The notes: a model not told the origin generated them from the sequence alone. Positions 26,419 to 35,813 are shown, counted from the stretch's first letter. The stretch is DNA of 64,000 nt from Sphingobacterium sp. CZ-UAM (GCF_002000245.1 NZ_MTCM01000001.1:558001-622000), one strand, 5' to 3'. Translations and numbers: made by a program.

Positions 26419-26590
26419 TATCTTTGCATACATTTCGATGGAGCGGGCTTCCTGTCAGTCTTTGTGGAATTAAGATTTCGATCTTAGAGGCTCTTGACGG
26501 CGCCACGTGCAAAGCATGGAAGTTCGCTTCATTGATTTTTTACCAATTGTCTTTTCCACGCTTCCATAAGTGCTATCGTTTTTGAATAAC
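26419..26590 (+). ncRNA. candidate structured RNA
   Basis: A second -7-like box TATCTTTG (26419-26426) is followed by small stable hairpins: TAAGAT-TTCG-ATCTTA at 26471-26486 and GAAG-TTCG-CTTC at 26519-26530, both with UUCG-type loops, and a distant TGGAAG/CTTCCA pairing (26517 with about 26561). The end has a TTTTTG run near 26579. The 79-codon frame across 26346-26585 does not look like a protein. Short stem loops arise easily by chance, so this is only a candidate. Confidence 0.25.
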
Positions 26591-26594
26591 CAAA

Positions 26595-26711
26595 ATGATT
26601 ATGATAAAACGATTCAAAGACCGCCAAAAACACAAGGCTTACCTCAAGGAGGTTAGCATTTGGTTTTCCAATTCAATTTTAATTAGCAAGATTATTCCAG
26701 GGCCAGAATAA
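26595..26711 (+). CDS. possible 38-residue peptide
   Basis: ATG at 26595 opens a basic peptide (MIMIKRFKDRQKHKAYLKEV...) followed by a hydrophobic end (IWFSNSILISKII) and TAA at 26709. The basic start and hydrophobic tail could form a small membrane peptide. No ribosome-binding site is obvious and no homologue is known to me. Confidence 0.2.
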   Translation: MIMIKRFKDRQKHKAYLKEVSIWFSNSILISKIIPGPE

Positions 26712-27189
26712 TCGGTTAAAAATATAAAACCAAAATAGGGGATAGCGGCATCCGCATAATAGTTTGTGCCGAATAGGTATTCACTAGAAAGGCCCCTAGA
26801 CTAGGTTTTCCCGATTTGTATTCGATACACTACCCTTTAATTTTGGGTAAGTTAAATAAAAGCTCTTTCGAGCCGTAAAACACCTTAAAAGTAGCGTTTT
26901 ATTTTTAAACAACAAAATTAAAAACTATAATATTGTATTGTTATTCTATATAAAGTAGATCGGGCTTTTATTTCTTTCCGAAAGGAAGCGCCATAATGAC
27001 CCCTGAAGATGACTAGTAACCGATTTGAGGGCGCTTTGCGGATTCGTTAATTTTTATTTGTTGTATAAACAGTATTAAAAAAATACTGCTAATGATAACC
27101 CTTTTTAATTCGAAAAAATCGAAAATGGGGAAGCTATGTCCGTTTCATTTGATCGGACAAAGCTTAAGTCATCTTTATGAACCTTAAAA
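26712..27189. other. AT-rich intergenic region
   Basis: No protein gene seen. It holds an imperfect inverted repeat around GAAGCGCC (26985-26992) and GGCGCTTT (27029-27036) and leads into the hairpin just before the next gene. Probably the long leader and promoter region of the SusC-SusD-TlpA operon. Confidence 0.4.
27131..27165 (+). promoter_or_regulatory. leader hairpin 25 bp before the 27190 start
   Basis: AAGCT-AT-GTCCG (27131-27142) pairs with CGGAC-AA-AGCTT (27154-27165) around an 11-base loop: two 5-bp stems separated by a symmetric 2x2 internal loop. No T-run follows, so it is not a terminator; its place in the likely leader suggests an mRNA structure or a repressor site. Confidence 0.35.
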
Positions 27190-27564
27190 ATGAATCAAAA
27201 ATATTCAAATGTGCTAGCCTTAGAACTAGCCATATACCAAGTACACGATCAAGATTATGATCCCACGGATAAGATCGCCGATTTTTGGAAAAAGTATGAT
27301 ATCCGTACCATCCAGAATACCATTTCTTTACTACTTAAGAAGTCAGCAGACCGCTGGCCTAATGAAAACGTATTGGAACTCTGCCACAAGCAGGTATTCG
27401 GTTTCGATCTGTTAGCGGTACTGATTGCCTATTTCCACGTGCATAAAGACTATGTAGACATGAGCAAATTAGATTTTTCAGACGCTGAAACAACAGGTTT
27501 TAGTTTGGATGAGCTGGAGATCACCAAGCGAATTCACGAGTTTTTTGTACGATTAGTAGACTAA
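27190..27564 (+). CDS. hypothetical helical protein ahead of SusC
   Basis: 124 residues, all-helical in appearance, no signal peptide, acidic end. Motifs such as VLALELAIYQVHDQ and FGFDLLAVLIAYFHVHKDY are not ones I can place in a family. It is 16 bp upstream of the susC start on the same strand and so is the first gene of the operon. A cytoplasmic protein leading a SusC-SusD-TlpA operon is unusual; it might regulate or chaperone the system. Confidence 0.7.
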   Translation: MNQKYSNVLALELAIYQVHDQDYDPTDKIADFWKKYDIRTIQNTISLLLKKSADRWPNENVLELCHKQVFGFDLLAVLIAYFHVHKDYVDMSKLDFSDAETTGFSLDELEITKRIHEFFVRLVD

Positions 27565-27580
27565 CCTTAACGATAAGCAG

Positions 27581-30500
27581 ATGACAAATAGATCAAACCG
27601 TATGTCTGCCTTATTAGATAAGGTAGCGAGTATTCCAACTATACAGATTATAATACTCATTATAGTATTCATACTTGTTTCTATGTTTAGTTTATCAGCT
27701 CAAACGCCCCGCAAGGACAGCGGGGCGGATGGGTTGTTATCCATCAGCGGTACTGTCGTATCGTTCAGTGACGGTAAACCTATCCAAGGAGTTTCCATCC
27801 GTGTCGAAGGTGAAAAGGGAAGGACCTCTTCTAATAAGGATGGTTCATTTTCATTACCAGTTTCCAATCCCAAAGGTACAGTTTCGTTCTCCCACATGGG
27901 ATTCAAGCGCTTACAACTATCTTATGTCGCAGGGGTATCACTACAAGTAAAACTGATACCATTAGAGAATCAATTGGATGAGGTGGAGGTAGTCTCTACT
28001 GGCTACCAAAAGATTCCGAAGGAAAGGGCGACAGGAAGTTTTGAGCTGCTGACCAATGAGCAGATTAATGTGAGCAAATCTTCCCATTTTATTAATAGGT
28101 TGGATGGGCTCTCGCCATCGCTGCGTTTTGAAAAGCGTGTACCTAATCTAAAGCCCGAAGAGCAGATCTACCAGCGAGGTAATTCAACCTTACTCGGCGC
28201 CTGGAGTCCCCTGATCATTCTGGACAATTTTCCGTATGAGGGTGACCTCAGCAATATCAATCCAAATGACATCGAAAATATAACCATCCTTAAAGATGCA
28301 GCTGCGGCATCCATATGGGGTACCCGGTCGGGAAATGGCGTTATTGTATTGACAACAAAATCGGGCGCCAAGCTGGACCGCATGCAACTGGAGGCGAGTT
28401 CCAATATCCAGATAGGGCAGAAGCCGGATATCTATAAGCTTCCTTATATGTCGAGCAAAAGCTTTATCGAAGCTGAGGAGATTTTATTTAAAAACAATTA
28501 CTACGATTGGATGCTAAACTATCCTGACTATACCATCTCACCCATCGTTAACTTGCTTAGTCAGCTTCGTGATGGTAAGATGAATAAGGATGATTATGAT
28601 AAGCAGAAGCTTCAATTTGAGCGGTATGATGTGCGCGATGATTATATGAAATATGTGTATCGCAATAATGTGGCGCAGCAGTACTATACGAGTCTGGCTT
28701 ATGGGAGTAAAAAGCTTGACTTCAGAGGAAGTCTAGGCTATGATCGGGCTGCCGAAAATATCCGGAATAACAGCACATATCGTATCAGTGCCAAATTTGT
28801 TACTTCGATCCGTCCGACAGACCGTCTATCGCTAGATCTCAATATCGGATTTTCGGACAACGGACGCAAATCGCAGGGCAGTGACTCAAAGGTCGCCTAT
28901 GGCTCGCTTTATTCGGGTGCCGGTAAGACTTTTTATCCTTATCTACGGCTGGTGGATAATCAGGGGAAAGGGATTGATCTGGAGACAACGACCTTACGTA
29001 AATCGTATATTGATACCTTGGCAAATGGACGGATGCTCCCTGCGCATTACAATATGCTGAATGAATTGTACGCCAGCGAAAACCTAGCGCGTGTCACTGA
29101 TGTAACCATGAGTATAGCTGCAAATTATAGCTTGAGTGATGCATTACGTTTGAATACTTCATATCAGTTTCAGCGTTCACTGAGTAAGGTAACGAATAAT
29201 GAGTCTATTGATTCTTATTTTGCACAACACTATATCAATCTATTTACTGAATTCACACCCAGCTCATTGACGTATCATGTGCCAGTGGGAGATATTTATT
29301 CGCAGCGTATAGGGGATTTGTTTTCGCACTACCTACGGGGTACGGCCATTTTTGATAGGCAGGTAGGGCTGGGTACGCTAAATATGCTGGCGGGGATGGA
29401 AGTGAAAAGTATGGACAACCGTATCGAAGGCTATAAACTATATGGCTACAATGCGGACCGGATAGAATTTACACCTGTGGATTATAAGACGAGTTTTCCC
29501 TTGCTTAATGGATTGCAGGGGCGGGGTCAGATCATCAGTGGAAATAAACTGGAGGAATATAAACAGCGCTTCTTTTCGGTATTTATTAATGGTTCCTATA
29601 CCTTGGAAAACAGGTATGTATTGTCTGGCAGTTTGCGCCGGGATGCGGCCAATCTCTTTGGGGTTGCTACCAATAACAAGTGGCAGCCATTATGGTCGGT
29701 AGGGGCTGCTTGGGAACCGAGTAAAGAAGATTTCTTTCCGAAGGATGTATTTTCTTATTTAAAACTCCGGGCTACCTATGGTGTAAATGGCAATGTGACC
29801 ACGCAGATCTCCGCTTACCCTACGATTGCTTATGATGGTATATTCCCATATACAGGGTATACCAATGCATATATGGTCAATCCGCCAAATCCAGACTACC
29901 GGGCCGAAAGGGTACGTATTGTCAATATCGGTGCGGATTGGTCAACAAGAGGTAAACGCTTGAATGGTACGATGGATTTTTTTGTAAAAGATGCAAAAGA
30001 TCTGGTAGCGCTAAGCAATATCGATCCGACAAAAGGTTTTTATACGCAGGCGGTCAATATTGCCGATTTCAGAAATAAAGGGTTGGAACTCAATCTACAG
30101 AGTGTAAATATAAATGCCGAGGATTTTAGATGGAATTCAAATCTCTTATTTACGTATAGCAAAAGCGTGGTCACAAAATATAATTACAAACACGCGAATG
30201 TGGAGAGCTATATGTGGGCAACGACTGCACCAAACCCTGTTGTCGGCAGGGACCTATATGGATTATATGCCTTTAAGTTTGCCGGACTGGATCATGACAC
30301 GGGTGCACCGCAGGGGTATTACGAGGGTGAAGTGTCCAAAGATTATGCGAAGATCATGTCGGTGGGCATTGACGATGTGGCTTACCTGGGATCAAGTGTA
30401 CCGTTGTATAGTGGTTTCCTGGCGAATACCTTCTCATGGAAATCATGGTCGCTTCGGGCAAACCTACAGTACAAATTCAAATACTTTTACCGGAGACCAA

Positions 30501-30874
30501 GTATCAATTACAATGGGCTAGCGCAGTATTGGCAGATGAATAATGACTTTGACAGGCGGTGGAAGCAGCCAGGGGATGAATTGCATACCAATGTACCGGC
30601 AATGATCTATCCCATGAATAGTCAACGCGACCTATTTTATCAGAACTCGGATATCTTGATTGAGCCTGCTGACCATATCCGCCTGAAAGACATCAATCTG
30701 CAATATACTATGAATACGCAGCTGAAGGGGGTAAAATCGTTAACGGTCTATGTCAATGCGGATAATCTGAATTTTATCCTCTGGCGCAAGTCGGATTATA
30801 ATAATGATCCTGATTTCAATTTTCTGATTCCGACACCAAGAATGTATACGCTAGGGATGAAAGCTACTTTTTAA
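27581..30874 (+). CDS. SusC/RagA-family TonB-linked outer-membrane protein
   Basis: 1097 residues. N-terminal signal anchor (IIILIIVFILVSMFSLSAQ, about 24-42), then a carboxypeptidase-like regulatory domain (ISGTVVSFSDGKPIQGVSI...), the TonB-box region LDEVEVVSTGYQKIPKERATGSF, plug domain with LIILDNFPYEGDLSNINPNDIENI and a long barrel ending KATF. There is no STN domain, unlike the two other receptors in the window, so it is not of the sigma/anti-sigma signalling type. SusC proteins form the energy-dependent channel under a SusD lid. With TlpA downstream this is the SusC-SusD-TlpA arrangement common in Sphingobacteriia; substrate unknown, possibly peptides. Confidence 0.93.
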   Translation: MTNRSNRMSALLDKVASIPTIQIIILIIVFILVSMFSLSAQTPRKDSGADGLLSISGTVVSFSDGKPIQGVSIRVEGEKGRTSSNKDGSFSLPVSNPKGTVSFSHMGFKRLQLSYVAGVSLQVKLIPLENQLDEVEVVSTGYQKIPKERATGSFELLTNEQINVSKSSHFINRLDGLSPSLRFEKRVPNLKPEEQIYQRGNSTLLGAWSPLIILDNFPYEGDLSNINPNDIENITILKDAAAASIWGTRSGNGVIVLTTKSGAKLDRMQLEASSNIQIGQKPDIYKLPYMSSKSFIEAEEILFKNNYYDWMLNYPDYTISPIVNLLSQLRDGKMNKDDYDKQKLQFERYDVRDDYMKYVYRNNVAQQYYTSLAYGSKKLDFRGSLGYDRAAENIRNNSTYRISAKFVTSIRPTDRLSLDLNIGFSDNGRKSQGSDSKVAYGSLYSGAGKTFYPYLRLVDNQGKGIDLETTTLRKSYIDTLANGRMLPAHYNMLNELYASENLARVTDVTMSIAANYSLSDALRLNTSYQFQRSLSKVTNNESIDSYFAQHYINLFTEFTPSSLTYHVPVGDIYSQRIGDLFSHYLRGTAIFDRQVGLGTLNMLAGMEVKSMDNRIEGYKLYGYNADRIEFTPVDYKTSFPLLNGLQGRGQIISGNKLEEYKQRFFSVFINGSYTLENRYVLSGSLRRDAANLFGVATNNKWQPLWSVGAAWEPSKEDFFPKDVFSYLKLRATYGVNGNVTTQISAYPTIAYDGIFPYTGYTNAYMVNPPNPDYRAERVRIVNIGADWSTRGKRLNGTMDFFVKDAKDLVALSNIDPTKGFYTQAVNIADFRNKGLELNLQSVNINAEDFRWNSNLLFTYSKSVVTKYNYKHANVESYMWATTAPNPVVGRDLYGLYAFKFAGLDHDTGAPQGYYEGEVSKDYAKIMSVGIDDVAYLGSSVPLYSGFLANTFSWKSWSLRANLQYKFKYFYRRPSINYNGLAQYWQMNNDFDRRWKQPGDELHTNVPAMIYPMNSQRDLFYQNSDILIEPADHIRLKDINLQYTMNTQLKGVKSLTVYVNADNLNFILWRKSDYNNDPDFNFLIPTPRMYTLGMKATF

Positions 30875-30885
30875 CTGATAAAATC

Positions 30886-32238
30886 ATGAAAAAAATACAT
30901 TACTATTTACTGCTAGGCATGGCGATGCTCTGCCTGCAGGGCTGCAACAAATTTTTGGAAACCAAACCGGATACCAAATTGGCCATTCCCGATAGCTTCG
31001 AAGACTGTCAGGCGTTATTGGATGGGTATGGTACGGTAAACATGAGCTACCCGTATGTTGGCGAACTCTGTACGAACGATTTCTCGCTGACCTCGGAATA
31101 CTGGGCTGGATTGGAGGTATATGAAGACCGTATGCTCTATATCTGGGATAATCAGGTTACTCCACCGCAGTCGCAATGGGCCGGACCTTACCAGACAGTG
31201 TATATCGCCAATCAGGTGCTGTCCATCCTAGAAACTTTGCCCGCGGGGGCACGTCGCCAGCAGATGGAGGGGGCTGCCTACTTTTACCGTGCCTATGCAC
31301 TGTTTGCACTGGCAGAGCTATTTGCCCCCATACCCTTAAAAGATGGTAGCAATGCGGGGGTAATGGCGCTGCCGTACCGTACCTCACCAAATATCGAGGA
31401 AAAGGTGGAGCGAGTACCCCTGGGTGAGTATTTTGCGTTGCTGTTGACGGACCTGGATAACGCTAGGGAATTACTTCCTCGCTCCGCTGGGCTTCCATCG
31501 CGGCCGAACAGCACGGCTGCGGCTGCGCTCTTATCGCGTATCTACCTGTATTTGCAGGATTATGAAAAGGCCCTGGTCTACGCCAATACCGCTCTTGATC
31601 AGCAAAATACCCTGATGGATTATAACACCTTACCCATGTATGAGGAAAGTCCGTTTAAGCAATTCAATCCGGAAGTGATTTTTCAGGCTATTTCTTCCGG
31701 GAGCTTTACGTTTTACTATACCATATGGAAAGCCTCGCCCCAGCTTTACAACAGTTATGCGGATCATGATCTCCGAAAGCAGCTCTACTACATGGATAAT
31801 GGGGACAATACTTTCTCCTTCAAGGGCAATTATGATGGTGAATTAAATCAGTCGCCCTTTAGTGGCCTTGCTGTCGACGAACTTATACTCAACAAAGCTG
31901 AATGCTTGGTTCGTTTGAATCAGCTAGACGAGGCCAAGGAGACCATTAATCACTTGGGGCTAAAGCGCTATAAAAAAGAAGTGTATCAGCCTGTAGTCAC
32001 AAACGATGTCGCGTTACTACTTGAAATTATTTTGCAGGAGCGCAGGAAAGAATTGGTGATGCGGCAACGACGCTGGGCGGATCTGAAACGTCTGAATCTG
32101 GATCCGGCCACCGCAGTATCACTGAAACGGACAATAGCGGGCAAGGATTATCAGCTGCAGCCAGGCGCTGGCTTTTACACGATGCTGATCCCACGTGAGG
32201 TAATCAATAATTCATCTTTAACACAAACAATACGATAA
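30886..32238 (+). CDS. SusD/RagB-family lipoprotein
   Basis: 450 residues. Lipoprotein signal with LCLQGC (Cys20 region), then NKFLETKPDTKLAIP, typical of SusD starts. TPR-like helices follow (AYFYRAYALFALAELF), and the C-terminal signature EIILQERRKELVMRQRRWADLKRLN. Eleven bp after susC; the stop overlaps the next start by one base (TAATG). Partner lid of the preceding SusC. The protein is shorter than glycan-binding SusDs. Confidence 0.92.
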   Translation: MKKIHYYLLLGMAMLCLQGCNKFLETKPDTKLAIPDSFEDCQALLDGYGTVNMSYPYVGELCTNDFSLTSEYWAGLEVYEDRMLYIWDNQVTPPQSQWAGPYQTVYIANQVLSILETLPAGARRQQMEGAAYFYRAYALFALAELFAPIPLKDGSNAGVMALPYRTSPNIEEKVERVPLGEYFALLLTDLDNARELLPRSAGLPSRPNSTAAAALLSRIYLYLQDYEKALVYANTALDQQNTLMDYNTLPMYEESPFKQFNPEVIFQAISSGSFTFYYTIWKASPQLYNSYADHDLRKQLYYMDNGDNTFSFKGNYDGELNQSPFSGLAVDELILNKAECLVRLNQLDEAKETINHLGLKRYKKEVYQPVVTNDVALLLEIILQERRKELVMRQRRWADLKRLNLDPATAVSLKRTIAGKDYQLQPGAGFYTMLIPREVINNSSLTQTIR

Positions 32239-33449
32239 TGAAACTACTATTTAAAATAATCATTCTTTTATTCCCGGTGTTGCTTTTTGGTCAAAGCAAT
32301 AAAAACCTGAAAGTACCCGAAGGTATAGCAATAGGCATGGATGCACCCAAAGAATTGCTTGGTAAGACAATAGACGGTAAGATCATACCGCCCATAGGTG
32401 ACTTACCGCAAGATCTGGTCATCCTGGATTTTATGAATACAGCCTGTACCAGCTGTATTGCAGCATTGCCACGTTTAGGACAATTGCAACAAGCAAACGA
32501 TAATGTGCTTAAGATCATCTCGATATCCTACGAGAAAACAGATCGGGTCAAAGCTTTTAGAAAAAATAATGAACTCTTTCGCTCAAATAAACTTGATTTT
32601 ATTGTGGAAGATTCCATATGGTCCAAATATTTTCCACACCAGACGGTCTCGCATATGGTGTGGATCTACAAGGGTAAAGTTGTGGCCATCACCCATAGTG
32701 AATATGTAAGCCAGGAAATGATCGATCGGGTGGTCAAGGATGGCAAGATCGCTATACCGGTCAAAGATGATTTCCTGACTTTTGACTTTACACGCCCGTT
32801 GATAGGAAGCCAGGCTGGTAGGTATTCTTTTCTGACAGGATTTATTGAAGCAGCCAACAGCAACTTTGGGCAACAAGTAGATAGTGTGAATGGTATCGTT
32901 CGTGAATATATTGTTAATGGCGAGATTATAGCGGCTTATTTATACTGCTATGGAAAACTGGAGGCACTCCCTTTTATAAAAGATAGTCGTATTGTGGTGG
33001 AGCGGCCAGATAAAGAGCGTTTTGTCTTTGATAAAATTCAATCCAAATACCGCGAAAGTTGGAGACGGAAATACGGTATCAGCTATGAAGCTAATTTTGA
33101 TATCAAGGCTGATCCCAAAGAGAAAGCCAGAGCGATGATCGCAGATATGGAGATTAAAATGGGAGTGAAAACAGCACTGACACCTCGGTCTGTCGTTTGT
33201 TGGGTGATCATGGATGATCCCAATGGAAAAAAGGCACAGCGGACAGCGGATGGGCAGACGATCGCTGACTTTGCTTTTATGCTCGACCTCAATGGAGATA
33301 TTCCGCCAGTTATTAATGAATCTAATGACACCCGGCCATACAGCTTTACCGGAGCTTCGGCATTTAAAGATTTGCAGGTCGAATTAAAGAAAAATGGCTT
33401 TTTACTGGTTCAGCAGGAAAGAAATATTCCTTGTTTAGTGATCAGATAA
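32238..33449 (+). CDS. exported TlpA-like thioredoxin-fold protein
   Basis: 403 residues with a signal peptide (MKLLFKIIILLFPVLLFGQ). Residues 25-185 have the TlpA/AhpC-TSA fold: ILDFMNTACTSCIAALPRL with the redox pair Cys70/Cys73 (CTSC), and SHMVWIYKGKVVA in place of the cis-Pro strand. Residues 190-403 are a family-specific region without a motif I know. It would reduce or form disulfides in the periplasm. Coupled to susD by a 1-base overlap, so it probably acts on the imported or exported ligand; the facing small gene at 33505-33717 encodes a peptide with two cysteines. Confidence 0.85.
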   Translation: MKLLFKIIILLFPVLLFGQSNKNLKVPEGIAIGMDAPKELLGKTIDGKIIPPIGDLPQDLVILDFMNTACTSCIAALPRLGQLQQANDNVLKIISISYEKTDRVKAFRKNNELFRSNKLDFIVEDSIWSKYFPHQTVSHMVWIYKGKVVAITHSEYVSQEMIDRVVKDGKIAIPVKDDFLTFDFTRPLIGSQAGRYSFLTGFIEAANSNFGQQVDSVNGIVREYIVNGEIIAAYLYCYGKLEALPFIKDSRIVVERPDKERFVFDKIQSKYRESWRRKYGISYEANFDIKADPKEKARAMIADMEIKMGVKTALTPRSVVCWVIMDDPNGKKAQRTADGQTIADFAFMLDLNGDIPPVINESNDTRPYSFTGASAFKDLQVELKKNGFLLVQQERNIPCLVIR

Positions 33450-33456
33450 TCAAAAA

Positions 33457-33483
33457 GGGCTACCGATCTGGTAGCCCTCTCTT
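33457..33483. terminator. bidirectional terminator between the TlpA gene and the small peptide gene
   Basis: GGGCTACC (33457-33464) pairs perfectly with GGTAGCCC (33470-33477) around a 5-base loop. T-rich sequence follows on the plus strand (TCTCTTT) and a clean TTTTTG follows on the minus strand, so it can end both convergent genes. A second perfect hairpin, AGACCCA/TGGGTCT, starts at about 33486. Confidence 0.85.
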
Positions 33484-33504
33484 TATAGACCCAGTCGGGT
33501 GGGT

Positions 33505-33717
33505 CTATGCTTTTAATTTGACGTTAGTCGTGCTGGTTCTGGTATTCAAAGCCTGTAGCATTTCGTCCTTTAATGCAGACGAGATCGTAGGGACACCTCC
33601 TGAATTGGGTGCTTCGATCGTACAGATTTGATTATTTCCTGAACAAGACGGCGTACCCAATGAGTAGCTTGCTGGATTGCCAGGAGCGTTTGGGTTGTTT
33701 AATTGAAATGTTGCCAT
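33505..33717 (-). CDS. 70-residue two-cysteine peptide
   Basis: MATFQLNNPNAPGNPASYSL starts the peptide; no signal sequence. The centre has CSGNNQIC (Cys25 and Cys32) followed by TIEAPNSGG, and the end is a helical, Asn/Thr-rich tail. The CxxxxxxC-T-I layout recalls small Bacteroidota peptides such as the DUF6520 group, though those carry a signal peptide. Good codon-like composition, a usable terminator on its side and its convergent place next to a TlpA-type thiol protein support a real gene. It might be a substrate, a precursor peptide or a regulator of that operon; nothing proves which. Confidence 0.6.
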   Translation of the reverse strand: MATFQLNNPNAPGNPASYSLGTPSCSGNNQICTIEAPNSGGVPTISSALKDEMLQALNTRTSTTNVKLKA

Positions 33718-34223
33718 GTTGCAAAATTTTAATAGTCAAATCGTGTTAATTAATCAGATACATCCTCAATATATCCGGTTTCACAGATTCTGCCGGGCTG
33801 ACCGAAACGCCGTACTGGGCCAGTCCTTTTCGAGTAAATGCTGTATCGTACCGACACACGGGAATGTCGTAAACCTGCGCCCATGCCGGTCACGTACAGG
33901 GCCGGCACAGCAGCAGGTGGTTGACCGCAGGAGGTTTATCTTTGCCAAGCCGGAGTACTTTCGCTGCACCAATTGTGAAGGCCATTGCCGGCGCGGGGTT
34001 CTCAAATCCGCGGCGAATGGTTTCTCATTTAAAGAATGCATTCTGACTCGTTCTGTACGCTGTATATGCTCTTGCCCTGTCATACTTTTCTGTTTATAAA
34101 TTCACCCAGTCCTAAGGGTATGTGTTTCATTAATCCAAATCTAATGGCAAAAAAGTCCTATTTTTTGATTGAATACAGACTTTGATTTGGTCAAACCCAT
34201 AGTTAATCTTCGGCCTTGAGCGA
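33718..34223. other. intergenic region with GC-rich patch, possible decayed coding sequence
   Basis: About 500 bp. The centre (33781-34083) is GC-richer than both sides and is open in two frames. The plus frame has Cys/Arg-rich text (FRCTNCEGHCRRG), the minus frame is equally unconvincing. It could be the remains of a transposase or a zinc-ribbon gene. I could not decide and call no gene. Confidence 0.3.
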
Positions 34224-35213
34224 CTATAGCGATCTGATGTATGCACTCGGTGTCTGGCCGGTATGCCGCTTAAAGAAATGACAGAAGCTGGACTGGTCAC
34301 TAAAGCCACATCGGCTGGTGGTGATTTTGATCGATAGCTTTTGCCCTAGACAATGCTTGGCTTTTTTTAAGAGCTCCTGATTACTATAATGCGTTATCGG
34401 TACGCCATAGCGCTCCTTGTGAAGATAATTTAGATATTGAGATTCGACGAATAAGCTTTCCGCAATGTGGATGATCAGTACCGGTCCGTCAGTCTCGGCG
34501 ATCCGGCTGCCGATCAGCTCCCGTGCCAGCTGTACGATGAGATCAGGATGGCGCAATAAGCCCTTTGCTCTGAGCATTTTGTCCTTGATCAAATAAAGCA
34601 GCTCCTGAATTTTTTTTAGGATACATAATTTGGGGATGAGAGGCTTTGTGAGCAGCTCCTTGGTTAATTCGCCGAGGATACGTCGGGTATGCTCCATCGC
34701 TTCAAAATCAAGGCTCACCCGGTATTGCGGCTGCTGCTGCCGATGGGCTCCCACAACCTCATCCAGATAATCAAAGCCTGACAATCCATTCAGATCAAGC
34801 AGGTCAAGGGGCAATGTAAAACCTTGGATATGGTACTTGCCGGGTTCAAAATGTAAGCTGATAACCGTCTTTGGTGCATAGAAAAATGCACCGTGAAAAG
34901 GGCGGAAGCTAAACGTGGCCTGTATATGGGGCTGCTGATACTGGATGGGTTTGCGTCCGTCCAGGTGATAAAGTAGGTGGGTCTGTGGGCTTAAGATCTC
35001 AAAACAGATGTGGGTAGCGGTGCTGACCTCGATGGCATAACTGTAGCTTTCCAGATTGCCTGTTTTTAAATATTCTTCATAAATACTGATCTGATTATTG
35101 CTGAGCAGTCTTGTTCGGCTACCTGGTAGCCGATGAATAAAGGATTTTGTGAGCGTACTTTTGCTCACAAAATCCATTTCTGCTTCTATCAACCTGAATG
35201 ATTCGGTCTGCAT
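34224..35213 (-). CDS. AraC-family transcriptional regulator
   Basis: 329 residues. The C-terminal double HTH of AraC/XylS type is clear: LFVESQYLNYLHKERYG, LGQKLSIKITTSRCGFSDQSSFCHFFKRHTGQTPSAYIRSL (listed to locate it at residues 250-329). The N-terminal 220 residues are a family-specific sensing part. It is divergent from nothing nearby but points toward the TlpA/peptide genes, and is a candidate regulator of the SusC-SusD-TlpA operon or of the small peptide. Confidence 0.88.
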   Translation of the reverse strand: MQTESFRLIEAEMDFVSKSTLTKSFIHRLPGSRTRLLSNNQISIYEEYLKTGNLESYSYAIEVSTATHICFEILSPQTHLLYHLDGRKPIQYQQPHIQATFSFRPFHGAFFYAPKTVISLHFEPGKYHIQGFTLPLDLLDLNGLSGFDYLDEVVGAHRQQQPQYRVSLDFEAMEHTRRILGELTKELLTKPLIPKLCILKKIQELLYLIKDKMLRAKGLLRHPDLIVQLARELIGSRIAETDGPVLIIHIAESLFVESQYLNYLHKERYGVPITHYSNQELLKKAKHCLGQKLSIKITTSRCGFSDQSSFCHFFKRHTGQTPSAYIRSL

Positions 35214-35264
35214 ATAGCTGTTGATTTTGGGGAATATTCCACGTTTGTTTCGGGGAAACGTGGG

Positions 35265-35666
35265 TTAGCGGTATGCTGAATTCCGGTAAACAATGCGGAT
35301 AGAAAAATAACCTGTCGGCAATAAATTGCTTGTGACAGCTGGGGTACTGGATGAATTGTATCGTGATAGGATGATATCCTTGGGTGTATCTTCCTCTTCA
35401 TCAACTGAGCTGCTCTCTTTTTGGAAATCGACCGCTAGGGTGTTATTCCAGCTATCGGCAATCCCGATGCTAAGTTCAGTTTTGAGTGCGAGCGACATCG
35501 TATTCAGATATTGGATCTGGCTGAGGCGTAGCTCAAAATAGGCCATCATAAAGCCGACGAAGTCACTCATGATAAAGTTGATAATAACAAGGCGCTCGGC
35601 ATAAGGGAGGGCCAATACTTCCTTTTGCAGATTGTTTACATCTGCTTGGTCAAATGTTCTTTTCAT
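35265..35666 (-). CDS. hypothetical protein upstream of the AraC gene
   Basis: 133 residues from ATG 35666 (the longer frame starts at 35720 without a better site). Helical first half (FDQADVNNLQKEVLALPYAER, FMMAYFELRLSQIQYL), then a Ser/Glu-rich linker (KESSSVDEEEDTPKD). The second half could be disordered or beta. No family recognised. Same strand as the AraC gene with a 51-bp gap, so possibly cotranscribed. Confidence 0.6.
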   Translation of the reverse strand: MKRTFDQADVNNLQKEVLALPYAERLVIINFIMSDFVGFMMAYFELRLSQIQYLNTMSLALKTELSIGIADSWNNTLAVDFQKESSSVDEEEDTPKDIILSRYNSSSTPAVTSNLLPTGYFSIRIVYRNSAYR

Positions 35667-35743
35667 ATTTATTCTGATAAGTAAAACCCCAAATAAACTC
35701 TCAAAAACCACGGAAAACAAGTGTTTGGATCAGATATGACAGG

Positions 35744-35813
35744 ATTCCGTATATTTTGACGGAATGTTTCAAAGAGCAATAAAGCGTTATTTAAAAGAAA
35801 TTTTATATCTTTG
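35744..35813 (+). promoter_or_regulatory. palindrome and promoter upstream of the 35939 gene
   Basis: ATTCCGT (35744-35750) and ACGGAAT (35759-35765) form a perfect inverted repeat with an 8-base centre, located between two divergent transcripts. TATCTTTG at 35806-35813 matches the -7 consensus for the plus strand; the -33 element is weak, which would fit an activator-dependent promoter. Confidence 0.45.

Noticed and set aside
26346..26585. 79-codon plus-strand frame downstream of a good promoter
   Set aside because: The product has no protein-like pattern and the DNA contains UUCG hairpins; treated as possible RNA instead.
26233..27189. tRNA or attachment site at the right edge of the defence island
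   Set aside because: No cloverleaf, no CCA end and no direct repeat shared with the left edge could be found by eye.
33716..34099. 127-codon plus-strand frame with Cys/Arg-rich text, possibly a transposase or zinc-ribbon gene
   Set aside because: No transposase motif could be aligned and the opposite strand is equally open; left as a possible decayed sequence.
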